Assembly: GCF_003286085.1 (NCBI RefSeq) | Contig: NW_020825365.1 | Span: 744,001-808,000, forward strand | Source of the DNA: Drosophila persimilis | Lineage: Eukaryota; Arthropoda; Insecta; Diptera; Drosophilidae | Length of the DNA stretch: 64,000 bases | Direction of reading: 5' to 3' | Shown: positions 39,601 through 54,265 of the stretch, one piece after another | Layout: each line of letters begins with the position of its first letter | Numbering within the stretch: the first letter of the stretch is position 1 | Notes under the pieces: model-generated | What the model saw: only the letters and a program-made list of their open reading frames with translations | The model's database searches: none | What the model was told of the DNA's origin: nothing | Made by a program: the position numbers and the translations under genes

Positions 39601-42600
39601 AGAAGAAACCAGTATTTCAATTATACGCCAATCTTCCGTAGGCTATATCTCAGACAATTAGGGCGAGATCGGTGAAGGACCAACTCTCCTAGGATCGCGA
39701 GGATCCAGACTGTCAATCGGTGTCTCGCCCAGATCGGCCGCCCTATTGCAGAGATATAGCGTTCAGAAGAAACCAGTATTTCAATTATACGCCAATCTTC
39801 CGTAGGCTATATCTCAGACAATTAGGGCGAGATCGGTGAAGGACCAACTCTCCTAGGATCGCGAGGATCCAGACTGTCAATCGGTGTCTCGCCCAGATCG
39901 GCCGCCCTATTGCAGAGATATAGCGTTCAGAAGAAACCAGTATTTCAATTATACGCCAATCTTCCGTAGGCTATATCTCAGACAATTAGGGCCAGATCGG
40001 TGAAGGGACAACTCTCCCAGGATTGCGAGGATCCAGACTGTCGATCGGTGTCAAAATCTCGATTTCGAAAATGAGTCCGATTTTCGCAAAATTTAATAAT
40101 GTAACCATCATGTTTTTGTGCGAAAATCGTGAAAAAATGGATGTCCTTCATTCCGATTTCAGTCGATTGGCAGGATTCTCCCGATCACGGAAAGACATGC
40201 CTCGCCCAGATCGGCCGCCCTATTGCAGAAATATAGCGTGCAGAAGAAACCAGTATTTCAATTATACGCCAATCTTCGGTGGGCTATATCTCAGACAATT
40301 GGAGCCAGATCGGTGAAGGACCAATTCTCCTAGGATCGCGAGGATCCAGACTGTCGATCGGTGTCTCGCCCAGACCGGCAGCCCTATTGCAGAGATATAG
40401 CGTTCAGAAGAAACCAGTATTTCAATTATACGCCAATCTTCCGTAGGCAATTCTCAGACAATTAGGGCCAGATCGGTGAAGGGACAACTCTCCCAGGATT
40501 GCGAGGATCCAGACTGTCGATCGGTGTCTCGCCCAGATCGGCAGCCCTATTGGAGAGATATAGCGTTCAGAAGAAACCAGTATTTCAATTTTACGCCAAT
40601 CTTCGGTAGGCTATATCTCAGACAATTAGGGCGAGATCGGTGAAGGACCAACTCTCCTAGGATCGCGAGGATCCAGACTGTCGATCGGTGTCTCGCAAAG
40701 ACCAGCAGCCCTATTGCAGAGATATAGCGTTCAGAAGAAACCAGTATTTCAATTATACGCCAATCTTCCGTAGGCTATATCTCAGACAATTAGGGCCAGA
40801 TCGGTGAAGGACCAACTCTCCTAGGATCGCGAGGATCCAGACTGTCGATTGGTGTCTCGCCCAGATCGGCCGCCCTATTGCAGAGATATAGCGTTCAGAA
40901 GAAACCAGTATTTCAATTATACGCCAATCTTCCGTAGGCAATTCTCAGACAATTAGGGCCAGATCGGTGAAGGGACAACTCTCCCAGGATTGCGAGGATC
41001 CAGACTGTCGATCGGTGTCAAAATCTCGATTTCGAAAATGAGGCCGATTTTCGCAAAATTTAATGATGTAACCATCATGATTTTGTGCGAAAATCGTGAA
41101 AAAATGGATGTCCTTCATTCCGATTTCAGTCGATTGGCAGGATTCTCCCGATCACGGAAAGACATGCCTCGCCCAGATCGGCCGCCCTATTGCAGAAATA
41201 TAGCGTGCAGAAGAAACCAGTATTTCAATTATACGCCAATCTTCGGTGGGCTATATCTCAGACAATTGGAGCCAGATCGGTGAACGACCAACTCTCCTAG
41301 GATCGCGAGGATCCAGACTGTCGATCGGTGTCTCGCCCAGATCGGCAGCCCTATTGCAGAGATATAGCGTTCAGAAGAAACCAGTATTTCAATTATACGC
41401 CAATCTTCCGTAGGCTATATCTCAGACAATTAGGGCGAGATCGGTGAAGGACCAACTCTCCTAGGATCGCGAGGATCCAGACTGTCGATCGGTGTCTCGC
41501 CCAGATCGGCAGCCCTATTGCGCAGATATAGCGTTCAGAAGAAACCAGTATTTCAATTATATGCCAATCTTCGGTACGCTATATCTCAGACAATTAGGGC
41601 GAGATCGGTGAAGGACCAACTCTCCTAGGATCGCGAGGATCCAGACTGTCAATCGGTGTCTCGCCCAGATCGGCCGCCCTATTGCAGAGATATAGCGTTC
41701 AGAAGAAACCAGTATTTCAATTATACGCCAATCTTCCGTAGGCTATATCTCAGACAATTAGGGCCAGATCGGTGAAGGGACAACTCTCCCAGGATTGCGA
41801 GGATCCAGACTGTCGATCGGTGTCAATATCTCGATTTCGAAAATGAGTCCGATTTTCGCAAAATTTAATAATGTAACCACCATGTTTCTGTGCGAAAATC
41901 GTGAAAAAATGGATGTCCTTCATTCCGATTTCAGTCGATTGGCAGGATTCTCCCGATCACGGAAAGACATGCCTCGCCCAGATCGGCCGCCCTATTGCAG
42001 AAATATAGCGTGCAGAAGAAACCAGTATTTCAATTATACGCCAATCTTCGGTGGGCTATATCTCAGACAATTGGAGCCAGATCGGTGAAGGGACAACTCT
42101 CCCAGGATTGCGAGGATCCAGACTGTCGATCGGTGTCTCGCCCAGATCGGCAGCCCTATTGCAGAGATATAGCGTTCAGAAGAAACCAGTATTTCAATTT
42201 TACGCCAATCTTCGGTAGGCTATATCTCAGACAATTAGGGCGAGATCGGTGAAGGACCAACTCTCCTAGGATCGCGAGGATCCAGACTGTCGATCGGTGT
42301 CTCGCAAAGACCAGCAGCCCTATTGCAGAGATATAGCGTTCAGAAGAAACCAGTATTTCAATTATACGCCAATCTTCCGTAGGCTATATCTCAGACAATT
42401 AGGGCCAGATCGGTGAAGGACCAACTCTCCTAGGATCGCGAGGATCCAGACTGTCGATTGGTGTCTCGCCCAGATCGGCCGCCCTATTGCAGAGATATAG
42501 CGTTCAGAAGAAACCAGTATTTCAATTATACGCCAATCTTCCGTAGGCAATTCTCAGACAATTAGGGCCAGATCGGTGAAGGGACAACTCTCCCAGGATT

Positions 42601-43428
42601 GCGAGGATCCAGACTGTCGATCGGTGTCAAAATCTCGATTTCGAAAATGAGGCCGATTTTCGCAAAATTTAATGATGTAACCATCATGATTTTGTGCGAA
42701 AATCGTGGAAAAATGGATGTCCTTCATTCCGATTTCAGTCGATTGGCAGGATTCTCCCGATCACGGAAAGACATGCCTCGCCCAGATCGGCCGCCCTATT
42801 GCAGAGATATAGCGTGCAGAAGAAACCAGTAATTCAATTATACGACAATCTTCGATAGGCTATATCTCAGACAATTAGAGCCAGATCGGTGAAGGGCCAA
42901 CTCTCCCAGGATCGCGAGGATCCAGACTGTCGATCGGTGTCAAAATCTCGATTTCGAAAATGAGGCCGATTTTCGCAAAATTTAATGATGTAACCATCAT
43001 GATTTTGTGCGAAAATCGTGAAAAAATGGATGTCCTTTATTTCGATTTCAGTCGATTGGCAGGATTCTCCCGATCACGGAAAGATATGCCTCGCCCAGAT
43101 CGGCCGCCCTATTGCAGAGATATAGCATTCAGAAGAAACCAGTATTTCATTTATACGACAATCTTCGGTAGGCTATATCTCAGACAATTAGAGCCAGATC
43201 GGTGAAGGGACAATTCTCCTATGATCGCAAGGATCCAGACTGTCGATCGGTGTCTCGCCCAGATCGGCAGCCCTATTGCAGAGATATAGCGTTCAGAAGA
43301 AACCAGTATTTCAATTATACGGCAATCTTCGGTAGGCTATATATCAGACAATTAGAGCCAGATCGGTGAAGGGACAACTCTCCTAGGATCGCGAGGATCC
43401 AGACTGTCGATCGGTGTCAAAATCTCGA

Positions 43429-43500
43429 TTTCGAAAATGAGGCCGATTTTCGCAAAATTTAATGATGTATAGCGTTCAGAAGAAACCAGTATTTCAATTA
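43429..43500. repeat. Truncated long unit: recombinant junction
   Basis: A 149-bp module stops after AATTTAATGATGTA and continues directly with TAGCGTTCAGAAG from the middle of the 164-bp module. The shared TA/GTA at the joint suggests out-of-register exchange or end joining. Similar odd joints are at 36655-36665 (ATTAGGGGATATGCC), 33640 and 33960 (12 bp lost), and 31620 (8 bp lost). Confidence 0.85.
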
Positions 43501-44179
43501 TACGCCAATCTTCCGTAGGCTATATCTCAGACAATTAGGGCCAGATCGGTGAAGGGACAACTCTCCCAGGACTGCGAGGATCCAGACTGTCGATCGGTGT
43601 CAAAATCTCGATTTCGAAAATGAGGCCGATTTTCGCAAAATTTAATGATGTAACCATCATGATTTTGTGCGAAAATCGTGAAAAAATGGATGTCCTTCAT
43701 TCCGATTTCAGTCGATTGGCAGGATTCTCCCGATCACGGAAAGACATGCCTCGCCCAGATCGGCCGCCCTATTGCAGAGATATAGCGTGCAGAAGAAACC
43801 AGTATTTCAATTATACGACAATCTTCGGTAGGCTATATATCAGACAATTAGAGCCAGATCGGTGAAGGGACAACTCTCCCAGGATCGCGAGGATCCAGAC
43901 TGTCGATCGGTGTCAAAATCTCGATTTCGAAAATGAGGCCGATTTTCGCAAAATTTAATGATGTAACCATCATGATTTTGTGCGAAAATCGTGAAAAAAT
44001 GGATGTCCTTCATTCCGATTTCAGTCGATTGGCAGGATTCTCCCGATCACGGAAAGACATGCCTCGCCCAGATCGGCCGCCCTATTGCAGAGATATAGCG
44101 TGCAGAAGAAACCAGTATTTCAATTATACGGCAATATTCGGTAGGCTATATATCAGACAATTAGAGCCAGATCGGTGAA

Positions 44180-46600
44180 GGGCCAACTCTCCTAGGATCG
44201 CGAGGATCCAGACTGTCGATCGGTGTCTCGCCCAGATCGGCAGCCCTATTGCAGAGATATAGCGTTCAGAAGAAACCAGTATTTCAATTTTACGCCAATC
44301 TTCGGTAGGCTATATCTCAGACAATTAGGGCGAGATCGGTGAAGGACCAACTCTCCTAGGATCGAGAGGATCCAGACTGTCGATCGGTGTCTCGCCCAGA
44401 TCGGCAGCCCTATTGCAGAGATATAGCGTTCAGAAGAAACCAGTATTTCAATTATACGCCAATCTTCCGTAGGCTATATCTCAGACAATTAGGGCCAGAT
44501 CGGTGAAGGGACAACTCTCCCAGGATTGCGAGGATCCAGACTGTCGATCGGTGTCAAAATCTCGATTTCGAAAATGAGGCCGATTTTCGCAAAATTTAAT
44601 GATGTAACCATCATGATTTTGTGCGAAAATCGTGAAAAAATGGATGTCCTTCATTCCGATTTCAGTCGATTGGCAGGATTCTCCCGATCACGGAAAGACA
44701 TGCCTCGCCCAGATCGGCCGCCCTATTGCAGAGATATAGCGTGCAGAAGAAACCAGTATTTCAATTATACGGCAATATTCGGTAGGCTATATATCAGACA
44801 ATTAGAGCCAGATCGGTGAAGGGCCAACTCTCCTAGGATCGCGAGGATCCAGACTGTCGATCGGTGTCTCGCCCAGATCGGCAGCCCTATTGCAGAGATA
44901 TAGCGTTCAGAAGAAACCAGTATTTCAATTTTACGCCAATCTTCGGTAGGCTATATCTCAGACAATTAGGGCGAGATCGGTGAAGGACCAACTCTCCTAG
45001 GATCGAGAGGATCCAGACTGTCGATCGGTGTCTCGCCCAGATCGGCAGCCCTATTGCAGAGATATAGCGTTCAGAAGAAACCAGTATTTCAATTATACGC
45101 CAATCTTCCGTAGGCTATATCTCAGACAATTAGGGCCAGATCGGTGAAGGGACAACTCTCCCAGGATTGCGAGGATCCAGACTGTCGATCGGTGTCAAAA
45201 TCTCGATTTCGAAAATGAGGCCGATTTTCGCAAAATTTAATGATGTAACCATCATGATTTTGTGCGAAAATCGTGAAAAAATGGATGTCCTTCATTCCGA
45301 TTTCAGTCGATTGGCAGGATTCTCCCGATCACGGAAAGACATGCCTCGCCCAGATCGGCCGCCCTATTGCAGAGATATAGCGTGCAGAAGAAACCAGTAT
45401 TTCAATTATACGGCAATATTCGGTAGGCTATATATCAGACAATTAGAGCCAGATCGGTGAAGGGCCAACTCTCCTAGGATCGCGAGGATCCAGACTGTCG
45501 ATCGGTGTCTCGCCCAGATCGGCAGCCCTATTGCAGAGATATAGCGTGCAGAAGAAACCAGTATTTAAATTATACGGCAATCTTCGGTAGGCTATATCTC
45601 AGACAATTAGGGCGAGATCGGTGAAGGACCAACTCTCCTAGGATCGCGAGGATCCAGACTGTCGATCGGTGTCTCGCCCAGATCGGCCGCCCTATTGCAG
45701 AGATATAGCGTTCAGAAGAAACCAGTATTTCAATTATATGCCAATCTTCGGTAGGCTATATCTCAGACAATTAGGGCGAGATCGGTGAAGGACCAACTCT
45801 CCTAGGATCGCGAGGATCCAGACTGTCTATCGGTGTCTCGCCCAGATCGGCAGCCCTATTGCAGAGATATAGCGTTCAGAAGAAACCAGTATTTCAATTA
45901 TACGCCAATCTTCCGTAGGCTATATCTCACCAATTAGGGCGAGATCGGTGAAGGACCAACTCTCCTAGGATCGCGAGGATCCAGACTGTCTATCGGTGTC
46001 TCGCCCAGATCGGCAGCCCTATTGCAGAGCTATAGCGTTCAGAAGAAACCAGTATTTCAATTATATGCCAATCTTCGGTAGGCTATATCTCAGACAATTA
46101 GGGCGAGATCGGTGAAGGACCAACTCTCCTAGGATCGCGAGGATCCAGACTGTCAATCGGTGTCTCGCCCAGATCGGCCGCCCTATTGCAGAGATATAGC
46201 GTGCAGAAGAAACCAGTAATTCAATTATACGACAATCTTCGGTAGGCTATATCTCAGACAATTAGAGCCAGATCGGTGAAGGGCCAACTCTCCCAGGATC
46301 GCGAGGATCCAGACTGTCGATCGGTGTCAAAATCTCGATTTCGAAAATGAGGCCGATTTTCGGAAAATTTAATGATGTAACCATCATGATTTTGTGCGAA
46401 AATCGTGAAAAAATGGATGTCCTTCATTCCGATTTCAGTCGATTGGTAGGTTTCTCCCGATCACGGAAAGACATGCCTCGCCCAGATCGGCCGCCCTATT
46501 GCAGAGATATAGCGTGCAGAAGAAACCAGTATTTCAATTATACGGCAATATTCGGTAGGCTATATATCAGACAATTAGAGCCAGATCGGTGAAGGGCCAA
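44180..46600. repeat. Satellite block B, copy 1
   Basis: Long units whose extended frames begin at 44526 and 45167 recur at 47268 and 47909 (offset 2,742). After one 164-bp unit has been lost or gained the offset becomes 2,578. Shared private marks include GGCAATATTCGG, GATTGGTAGGTTTCTCC (46441 and 49018) and a GA-to-C change giving TATCTCACCAATT (45921 and 48499). Confidence 0.8.
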
Positions 46601-46919
46601 CTCTCCTAGGATCGCGAGGATCCAGACTGTCGATCGGTGTCTCGCCCAGATCGGCAGCCCTATTGCAGAGATATAGCGTGCAGAAGAAACCAGTATTTAA
46701 ATTATACGGCAATCTTCGGTAGGCTATATCTCAGACAATTAGGGCGAGATCGGTGAAGGACCAACTCTCCTAGGATCGCGAGGATCCAGACTGTCAATCG
46801 GTGTCTCGCCCAGATCGGCCGCCCTATTGCAGAGATATAGCGTTCAGAAGAAACCAGTATTTCAATTATATGCCAATCTTCGGTAGGCTATATCTCAGAC
46901 AATTAGGGCGAGATCGGTG

Positions 46920-49180
46920 AAGGACCAACTCTCCTAGGATCGCGAGGATCCAGACTGTCGATCGGTGTCTCGCCCAGATCGGCAGCCCTATTGCGCAGAT
47001 ATAGCGCTCAGAAGAAACCAGTATTTCAATTATATGCCAATCTTCGGTAGGCTATATCTCAGACAATTAGGGCGAGATCGGTGAAGGACCAACTCTCCTA
47101 GGATCGAGAGGATCCAGACTGTCGATCGGTGTCTCGCCCAGATCGGCAGCCCTATTGCAGAGATATAGCGTTCAGAAGAAACCAGTATTTCAATTATACG
47201 CCAATCTTCCGTAGGCTATATCTCAGACAATTAGGGCCAGATCGGTGAAGGGACAACTCTCCCAGGATTGCGAGGATCCAGACTGTCGATCGGTGTCAAA
47301 ATCTCGATTTCGAAAATGAGGCCGATTTTCGCAAAATTTAATGATGTAACCATCATGATTTTGTGCGAAAATCGTGAAAAAATGGATGTCCTTCATTCCG
47401 ATTTCAGTCGATTGGCAGGATTCTCCCGATCACGGAAAGACATGCCTCGCCCAGATCGGCCGCCCTATTGCAGAGATATAGCGTGCAGAAGAAACCAGTA
47501 TTTCAATTATACGGCAATATTCGGTAGGCTATATATCAGACAATTAGAGCCAGATCGGTGAAGGGCCAACTCTCCTAGGATCGCGAGGATCCAGACTGTC
47601 GATCGGTGTCTCGCCCAGATCGGCAGCCCTATTGCAGAGATATAGCGTTCAGAAGAAACCAGTATTTCAATTTTACGCCAATCTTCGGTAGGCTATATCT
47701 CAGACAATTAGGGCGAGATCGGTGAAGGACCAACTCTCCTAGGATCGAGAGGATCCAGACTGTCGATCGGTGTCTCGCCCAGATCGGCAGCCCTATTGCA
47801 GAGATATAGCGTTCAGAAGAAACCAGTATTTCAATTATACGCCAATCTTCCGTAGGCTATATCTCAGACAATTAGGGCCAGATCGGTGAAGGGACAACTC
47901 TCCCAGGATTGCGAGGATCCAGACTGTCGATCGGTGTCAAAATCTCGATTTCGAAAATGAGGCCGATTTTCGCAAAATTTAATGATGTAACCATCATGAT
48001 TTTGTGCGAAAATCGTGAAAAAATGGATGTCCTTCATTCCGATTTCAGTCGATTGGCAGGATTCTCCCGATCACGGAAAGACATGCCTCGCCCAGATCGG
48101 CCGCCCTATTGCAGAGATATAGCGTGCAGAAGAAACCAGTATTTCAATTATACGGCAATATTCGGTAGGCTATATATCAGACAATTAGAGCCAGATCGGT
48201 GAAGGGCCAACTCTCCTAGGATCGCGAGGATCCAGACTGTCGATCGGTGTCTCGCCCAGATCGGCAGCCCTATTGCAGAGATATAGCGTGCAGAAGAAAC
48301 CAGTATTTCAATTATATGCCAATCTTCGGTAGGCTATATCTCAGACAATTAGGGCGAGATCGGTGAAGGACCAACTCTCCTAGGATCGCGAGGATCCAGA
48401 CTGTCTATCGGTGTCTCGCCCAGATCGGCAGCCCTATTGCAGAGATATAGCGTTCAGAAGAAACCAGTATTTCAATTATACGCCAATCTTCCGTAGGCTA
48501 TATCTCACCAATTAGGGCGAGATCGGTGAAGGACCAACTCTCCTAGGATCGCGAGGATCCAGACTGTCTATCGGTGTCTCGCCCAGATCGGCAGCCCTAT
48601 TGCAGAGCTATAGCGTTCAGAAGAAACCAGTATTTCAATTATATGCCAATCTTCGGTAGGCTATATCTCAGACAATTAGGGCGAGATCGGTGAAGGACCA
48701 ACTCTCCTAGGATCGCGAGGATCCAGACTGTCAATCGGTGTCTCGCCCAGATCGGCCGCCCTATTGCAGAGATATAGCGTGCAGAAGAAACCAGTAATTC
48801 AATTATACGACAATCTTCGGTAGGCTATATCTCAGACAATTAGAGCCAGATCGGTGAAGGGCCAACTCTCCCAGGATCGCGAGGATCCAGACTGTCGATC
48901 GGTGTCAAAATCTCGATTTCGAAAATGAGGCCGATTTTCGGAAAATTTAATGATGTAACCATCATGATTTTGTGCGAAAATCGTGAAAAAATGGATGTCC
49001 TTCATTCCGATTTCAGTCGATTGGTAGGTTTCTCCCGATCACGGAAAGACATGCCTCGCCCAGATCGGCCGCCCTATTGCAGAGATATAGCGTGCAGAAG
49101 AAACCAGTATTTCATTTATACGGCAATCTTCGGTAGGCTATATATCAGACAATTAGAGCCAGATCGGTGAAGGGACAACT
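46920..49180. repeat. Satellite block B, copy 2
   Basis: Partner of 44180-46600. The 2,742-bp offset equals 3 long plus 11 short units minus the 1-bp net loss in the TATCTCACCAATT variant, so the arithmetic is exact. Confidence 0.8.
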
Positions 49181-51755
49181 CTCCTAGGATCGCGAGGATC
49201 CAGACTGACGATCGGTGTCTCTCCCAGATCGGCAGCCCTATTGCAGAGATATAGCGTTCAGAAGAAACCAGTATTTCAATTATACGCCAATCTTCCGTAG
49301 GCTATATCTCAGACAATTAGGGCCAGATCGGTGAAGGACCAACTCTCCTAGGATCGCGAGGATCCAGACTGTCGATCGGTGTCTCGCCCAGATCGGCCGC
49401 CCTATTGCAGAGATATAGCGTTCAGAAGAAACCAGTATTTCAATTATACGCCAATCTTCCGTAGGCTATATCTCAGACAATTAGGGCCAGATCGGTGAAG
49501 GGACAATTCTCCCAGGATTGCGAGGATCCAGACTGTCGATCGGTGTCAAAATCTCGATTTCGAAAATGAGGCCGATTTTCGCAAAATTTAATGATGTAAC
49601 CATCATGATTTTGTGCGAAAATCGTGAAAAAATGGATGTCCTTCATTCCGATTTCAGTCGATTGGCAGGATTCTCCCGATCGCGGAAAGACATGCCTCGC
49701 CCAGATCGGCCGCCCTATTGCAGAGATATAGCGTGCAGAAGAAACCAGTATTTCAATTATACGACAATCTTCGGTAGGCTATATCTCAGACAATTAGAGC
49801 CAGATCGGTGAAGGGACAATTCTCCTATGATCGCAAGGATCCAGACTGTCGATCGGTGTCTCGCCCAGATCGGCAGCCCTATTGCAGAGATATAGCGTTC
49901 AGAAGAAACCAGTATTTCAATTATACGGCAATCTTCGGTAGGCTATATATCAGACAATTAGAGCCAGATCGGTGAAGGGACAACTCTCCTAGGATCGCGA
50001 GGATCCAGACTGTCGATCGGTGTCAAAATCTCGATTTTGAAAATGACGCCGATTTTCGCAAAATTTAATGATGTAACCATCATGATTTTGTGCGAAAATC
50101 GTGAAAAAATGGATGTCCTTCATTCCGATTTCAGTCGATTGGCAGGATTCTCCCGATCACGGAAAGACATGCCTCGCCCAGATCGGCCGCCCTATTGCAG
50201 AGATATAGCGTGCAGAAGAAACCAGTATTTCAATTATACGGCAATATTCGGTAGGCTATATATCAGACAATTAGAGCCAGATCGGTGAAGGGACAACTCT
50301 CCTAGGATCGCGAGGATCCAGACTGTCGATCGGTGTCTCGCCCAGATCGGCAGCCCTATTGCAGAGATATAGCGTTCAGAAGAAACCAGTATTTCAATTA
50401 TACGGCAATCTTCGGTAGGCTATATATCAGACAATTAGAGCCAGATCGGTGAAGGGACAACTCTCCTAGGATCGCGAGGATCCAGACTGTCGATCGGTGT
50501 CAAAATCTCGATTTTGAAAATGACGCCGATTTTCGGAAAATTTAATGATGTAACCATCATGATTTTGTGCGAAAATCGTGAAAAAATGGATGTCCTTCAT
50601 TCCGATTTCAGTCGATTGGCAGGATTCTCCCGATCACGGAAAGACATGCCTCGCCCAGATCGGCCGCCCTATTGCAGAGATATAGCGTGCAGAAGAAACC
50701 AGTATTTCAATTATACGGCAATATTCGGTAGGCTATATATCAGACAATTAGAGCCAGATCGGTGAAGGGACAACTCTCCTAGGATCGCGAGGATCCAGAC
50801 TGACGATCGGTGTCTCTCCCAGATCGGCAGCCCTATTGCAGAGATATAGCGTTCAGAAGAAACCAGTATTTCAATTATACGCCAATCTTCCGTAGGCTAT
50901 ATCTCAGACAATTAGGGCCAGATCGGTGAAGGACCAACTCTCCTAGGATCGCGAGGATCCAGACTGTCGATCGGTGTCTCGCCCAGATCGGCCGCCCTAT
51001 TGCAGAGATATAGCGTTCAGAAGAAACCAGTATTTCAATTATACGCCAATCTTCCGTAGGCTATATCTCAGACAATTAGGGCCAGATCGGTGAAGGGACA
51101 ACTCTCCCAGGATTGCGAGGATCCAGACTGTCGATCGGTGTCAAAATCTCGATTTCGAAAATGAGGCCGATTTTCGCAAAATTTAATGATGTAACCATCA
51201 TGATTTTGTGCGAAAATCGTGAAAATATGGATGTCCTTCATTCCGATTTCAGTCGATTGGCAGGATTCTCCCGATCTCGGAAAGAAATGCCTCGCCCAGA
51301 TCGGCCGCCCTATTGCAGAGATATAGCGTGCAGAAGAAACCAGTAATTCAATTATACGACAATCTTCGGTAGGCTATATCTCAGACAATTAGAGCCAGAT
51401 CGGTGAAGGGCCAACTCTCCCAGGATCGCGAGGATCCAGACTGTCGATCGGTGTCAAAATCTCGATTTCGAAAATGAGGCCGATTTTCGCAAAATTTAAT
51501 GATGTACCCATCATGATTTTGTGCGAAAATCGTGAAAAAATGGATGTCCTTTATTTCGATTTCAGTCGATTGGCAGGATTCTCCCGATCACGGAAAGATA
51601 TGCCTCGCCCAGATCGGCCGCCCTATTGCAGAGATATAGCATTCAGAAGAAACCAGTAATTCAATTATACGGCAATCTTCGGTAGGCTATATATCAGACA
51701 ATTAGAGCCAGATCGGTGAAGGGACAACTCTCCTAGGATCGCGAGGATCCAGACT

Positions 51756-54265
51756 GACGATCGGTGTCTCTCCCAGATCGGCAGCCCTATTGCAGAGATA
51801 TAGCGTTCAGAAGAAACCAGTATTTCAATTATACGCCAATCTTCCGTAGGCTATATCTCAGACAATTAGGGCCAGATCGGTGAAGGACCAACTCTCCTAG
51901 GATCGCGAGGATCCAGACTGTCGATCGGTGTCTCGCCCAGATCGGCCGCCCTATTGCAGAGATATAGCGTGCAGAAGAAACCAGTAATTCAATTATACGA
52001 CAATCTTCGGTAGGCTATATCTCAGACAATTAGAGCCAGATCGGTGAAGGGCCAACTCTCCCAGGATCGCGAGGATCCAGACTGTCGATCGGTGTCAAAA
52101 TCTCGATTTCGAAAATGAGGCCGATTTTCGCAAAATTTAATGATGTAACCATCATGATTTTGTGCGAAAATCGTGAAAAAATGGATGTCCTTTATTTCGA
52201 TTTCAGTCGATTGGCAGGATTCTCCCGATCACGGAAAGATATGCCTCGCCCAGATCGGCCGCCCTATTGCAGAGATATAGCATTCAGAAGAAACCAGTAA
52301 TTCAATTATACGGCAATCTTCGGTAGGCTATATATCAGACAATTAGAGCCAGATCGGTGAAGGGACAACTCTCCTAGGATCGCGAGGATCCAGACTGACG
52401 ATCGGTGTCTCTCCCAGATCGGCAGCCCTATTGCAGAGATATAGCGTTCAGAAGAAACCAGTATTTCAATTATACGCCAATCTTCCGTAGGCTATATCTC
52501 AGACAATTAGGGCCAGATCGGTGAAGGACCAACTCTCCTAGGATCGCGAGGATCCAGACTGTCGATCGGTGTCTCGCCCAGATCGGCCGCCCTATTGCAG
52601 AGATATAGCGTTCAGAAGAAACCAGTATTTCAATTATACGCCAATCTTCCGTAGGCTATATCTCAGACAATTAGGGCCAGATCGGTGAAGGGACAATTCT
52701 CCCAGGATTGCGAGGATCCAGACTGTCGATCGGTGTCAAAATCTCGATTTCGAAAATGAGGCCGATTTTCGCAAAATTTAATGATGTAACCATCATGATT
52801 TTGTGCGAAAATCGTGAAAAAATGGATGTCCTTTATTTCGATTTCAGTCGATTGGCAGGATTCTCCCGATCACAGAAAGATATGCCTCGCCCAGATCGGC
52901 CGCCCTATTGCAGAGATATAGCATTCAGAAGAAACCAGTATTTCAATTATACGACAATCTTCGGTAGGCTATATCTCAGACAATTAGAGCCAGATCGGTG
53001 AAGGGACAATTCTCCTATGATCGCAAGGATCCAGACTGTCGATCGGTGTCTCGCCCAGATCGGCAGCCCTATTGCAGAGATATAGCGTGCAGAAGAAACC
53101 AGTAATTCAATTATACGACAATCTTCGGTAGGCTATATCTCAGACAATTAGAGCCAGATCGGTGAAGGGCCAACTCTCCCAGGATCGCGAGGATCCAGAC
53201 TGTCGATCGGTGTCAAAATCTCGATTTCGAAAATGAGGCCGATTTTCGCAAAATTTAATGATGTAACCATCATGATGTTTTGCGAAAATCGTGAAAAAAT
53301 GGATGTCCTTCATTCCGATTTCAGTCGATTGGCAGGATTCTCCCGATCACGGAAAGACATGCCTCGCCCAGATCGGCCGCCCTATTGCAGAGATATAGCG
53401 TGCAGAAGAAACCAGTATTCCAATTATACGGCAATCTTCGGTAGGCTATATATCAGACAATTAGAGCCAGATCGGTGAAAGGACAACTCTCCCAGGATCG
53501 CGAGGATCCAGACTGTCGATCGGTGTAAAAATCTCGACTTCGAAAATGAGGCCGATTTTCGCAAAATTTAATGATGTAACCCTTCATTCCGATTTCAGTC
53601 GATTGGCCGGATTCTCCCGATCACGGAAAGACATGCCTCGCCCAGATCGACAGCCCTATTGCAGAGATATAGCGTTCAGAAGAAACCAGTATTTCAAATA
53701 TACGGCAATCTTCGGTAGGCTATATATCAGACAATTAGAGCCAGATCGGTGAAGGGACAACTCTCCTAGGATCGCGAGGATCCAGACTGTCGATCGGTGT
53801 CTCGCCCAGATCGGCAGCCCTATTGCAGAGATATAGCGTTCAGAAGAAACCAGTATTTCAATTATACGCCAATCTTCCGTAGGCTATATCTCAGACAATT
53901 AGGGCCAGATCGGTGAAGGGCCAACTCTCCCAGGATCGCGAGGATCCAGACTGTCGATCGGTGTCAAAATCTCGATTTCGAAAATGAGGCCGATTTTCGC
54001 AAAATTTAATGATGTAACCATCATGATGTTTTGCGAAAATCGTGAAAAAATGGATGTCCTTTATTTCGATTTCAGTCGATTGGCAGGATTCTCCCGATCG
54101 CGGAAAGACATGCCTCGCCCAGATCGGCCGCCCTATTGCAGAGATATAGCGTGCAGAAGAAACCAGTATTTCAATTATACGGCAATCTTCGGTAGGCTAT
54201 ATATCAGACAATTAGAGCCAGATCGGTGAAGGGACAACTCTCCCAGGATCGCGAGGATCCAGACT
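51756..54265. repeat. 2,510-bp higher-order repeat, copy 1
   Basis: The block contains 5 long and 6 short modules with one 39-bp deletion (at about 53579, AATGATGTAACCCTTCATTCC), giving 2,549 minus 39 = 2,510 bp. Every private variant I compared in the following 2,510 bp is the same: CTCTCCCAG, CACAGAAAG, CAGTATTCCAATT, TGATGTTTTGCG. The two copies form a direct tandem. Confidence 0.9.
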
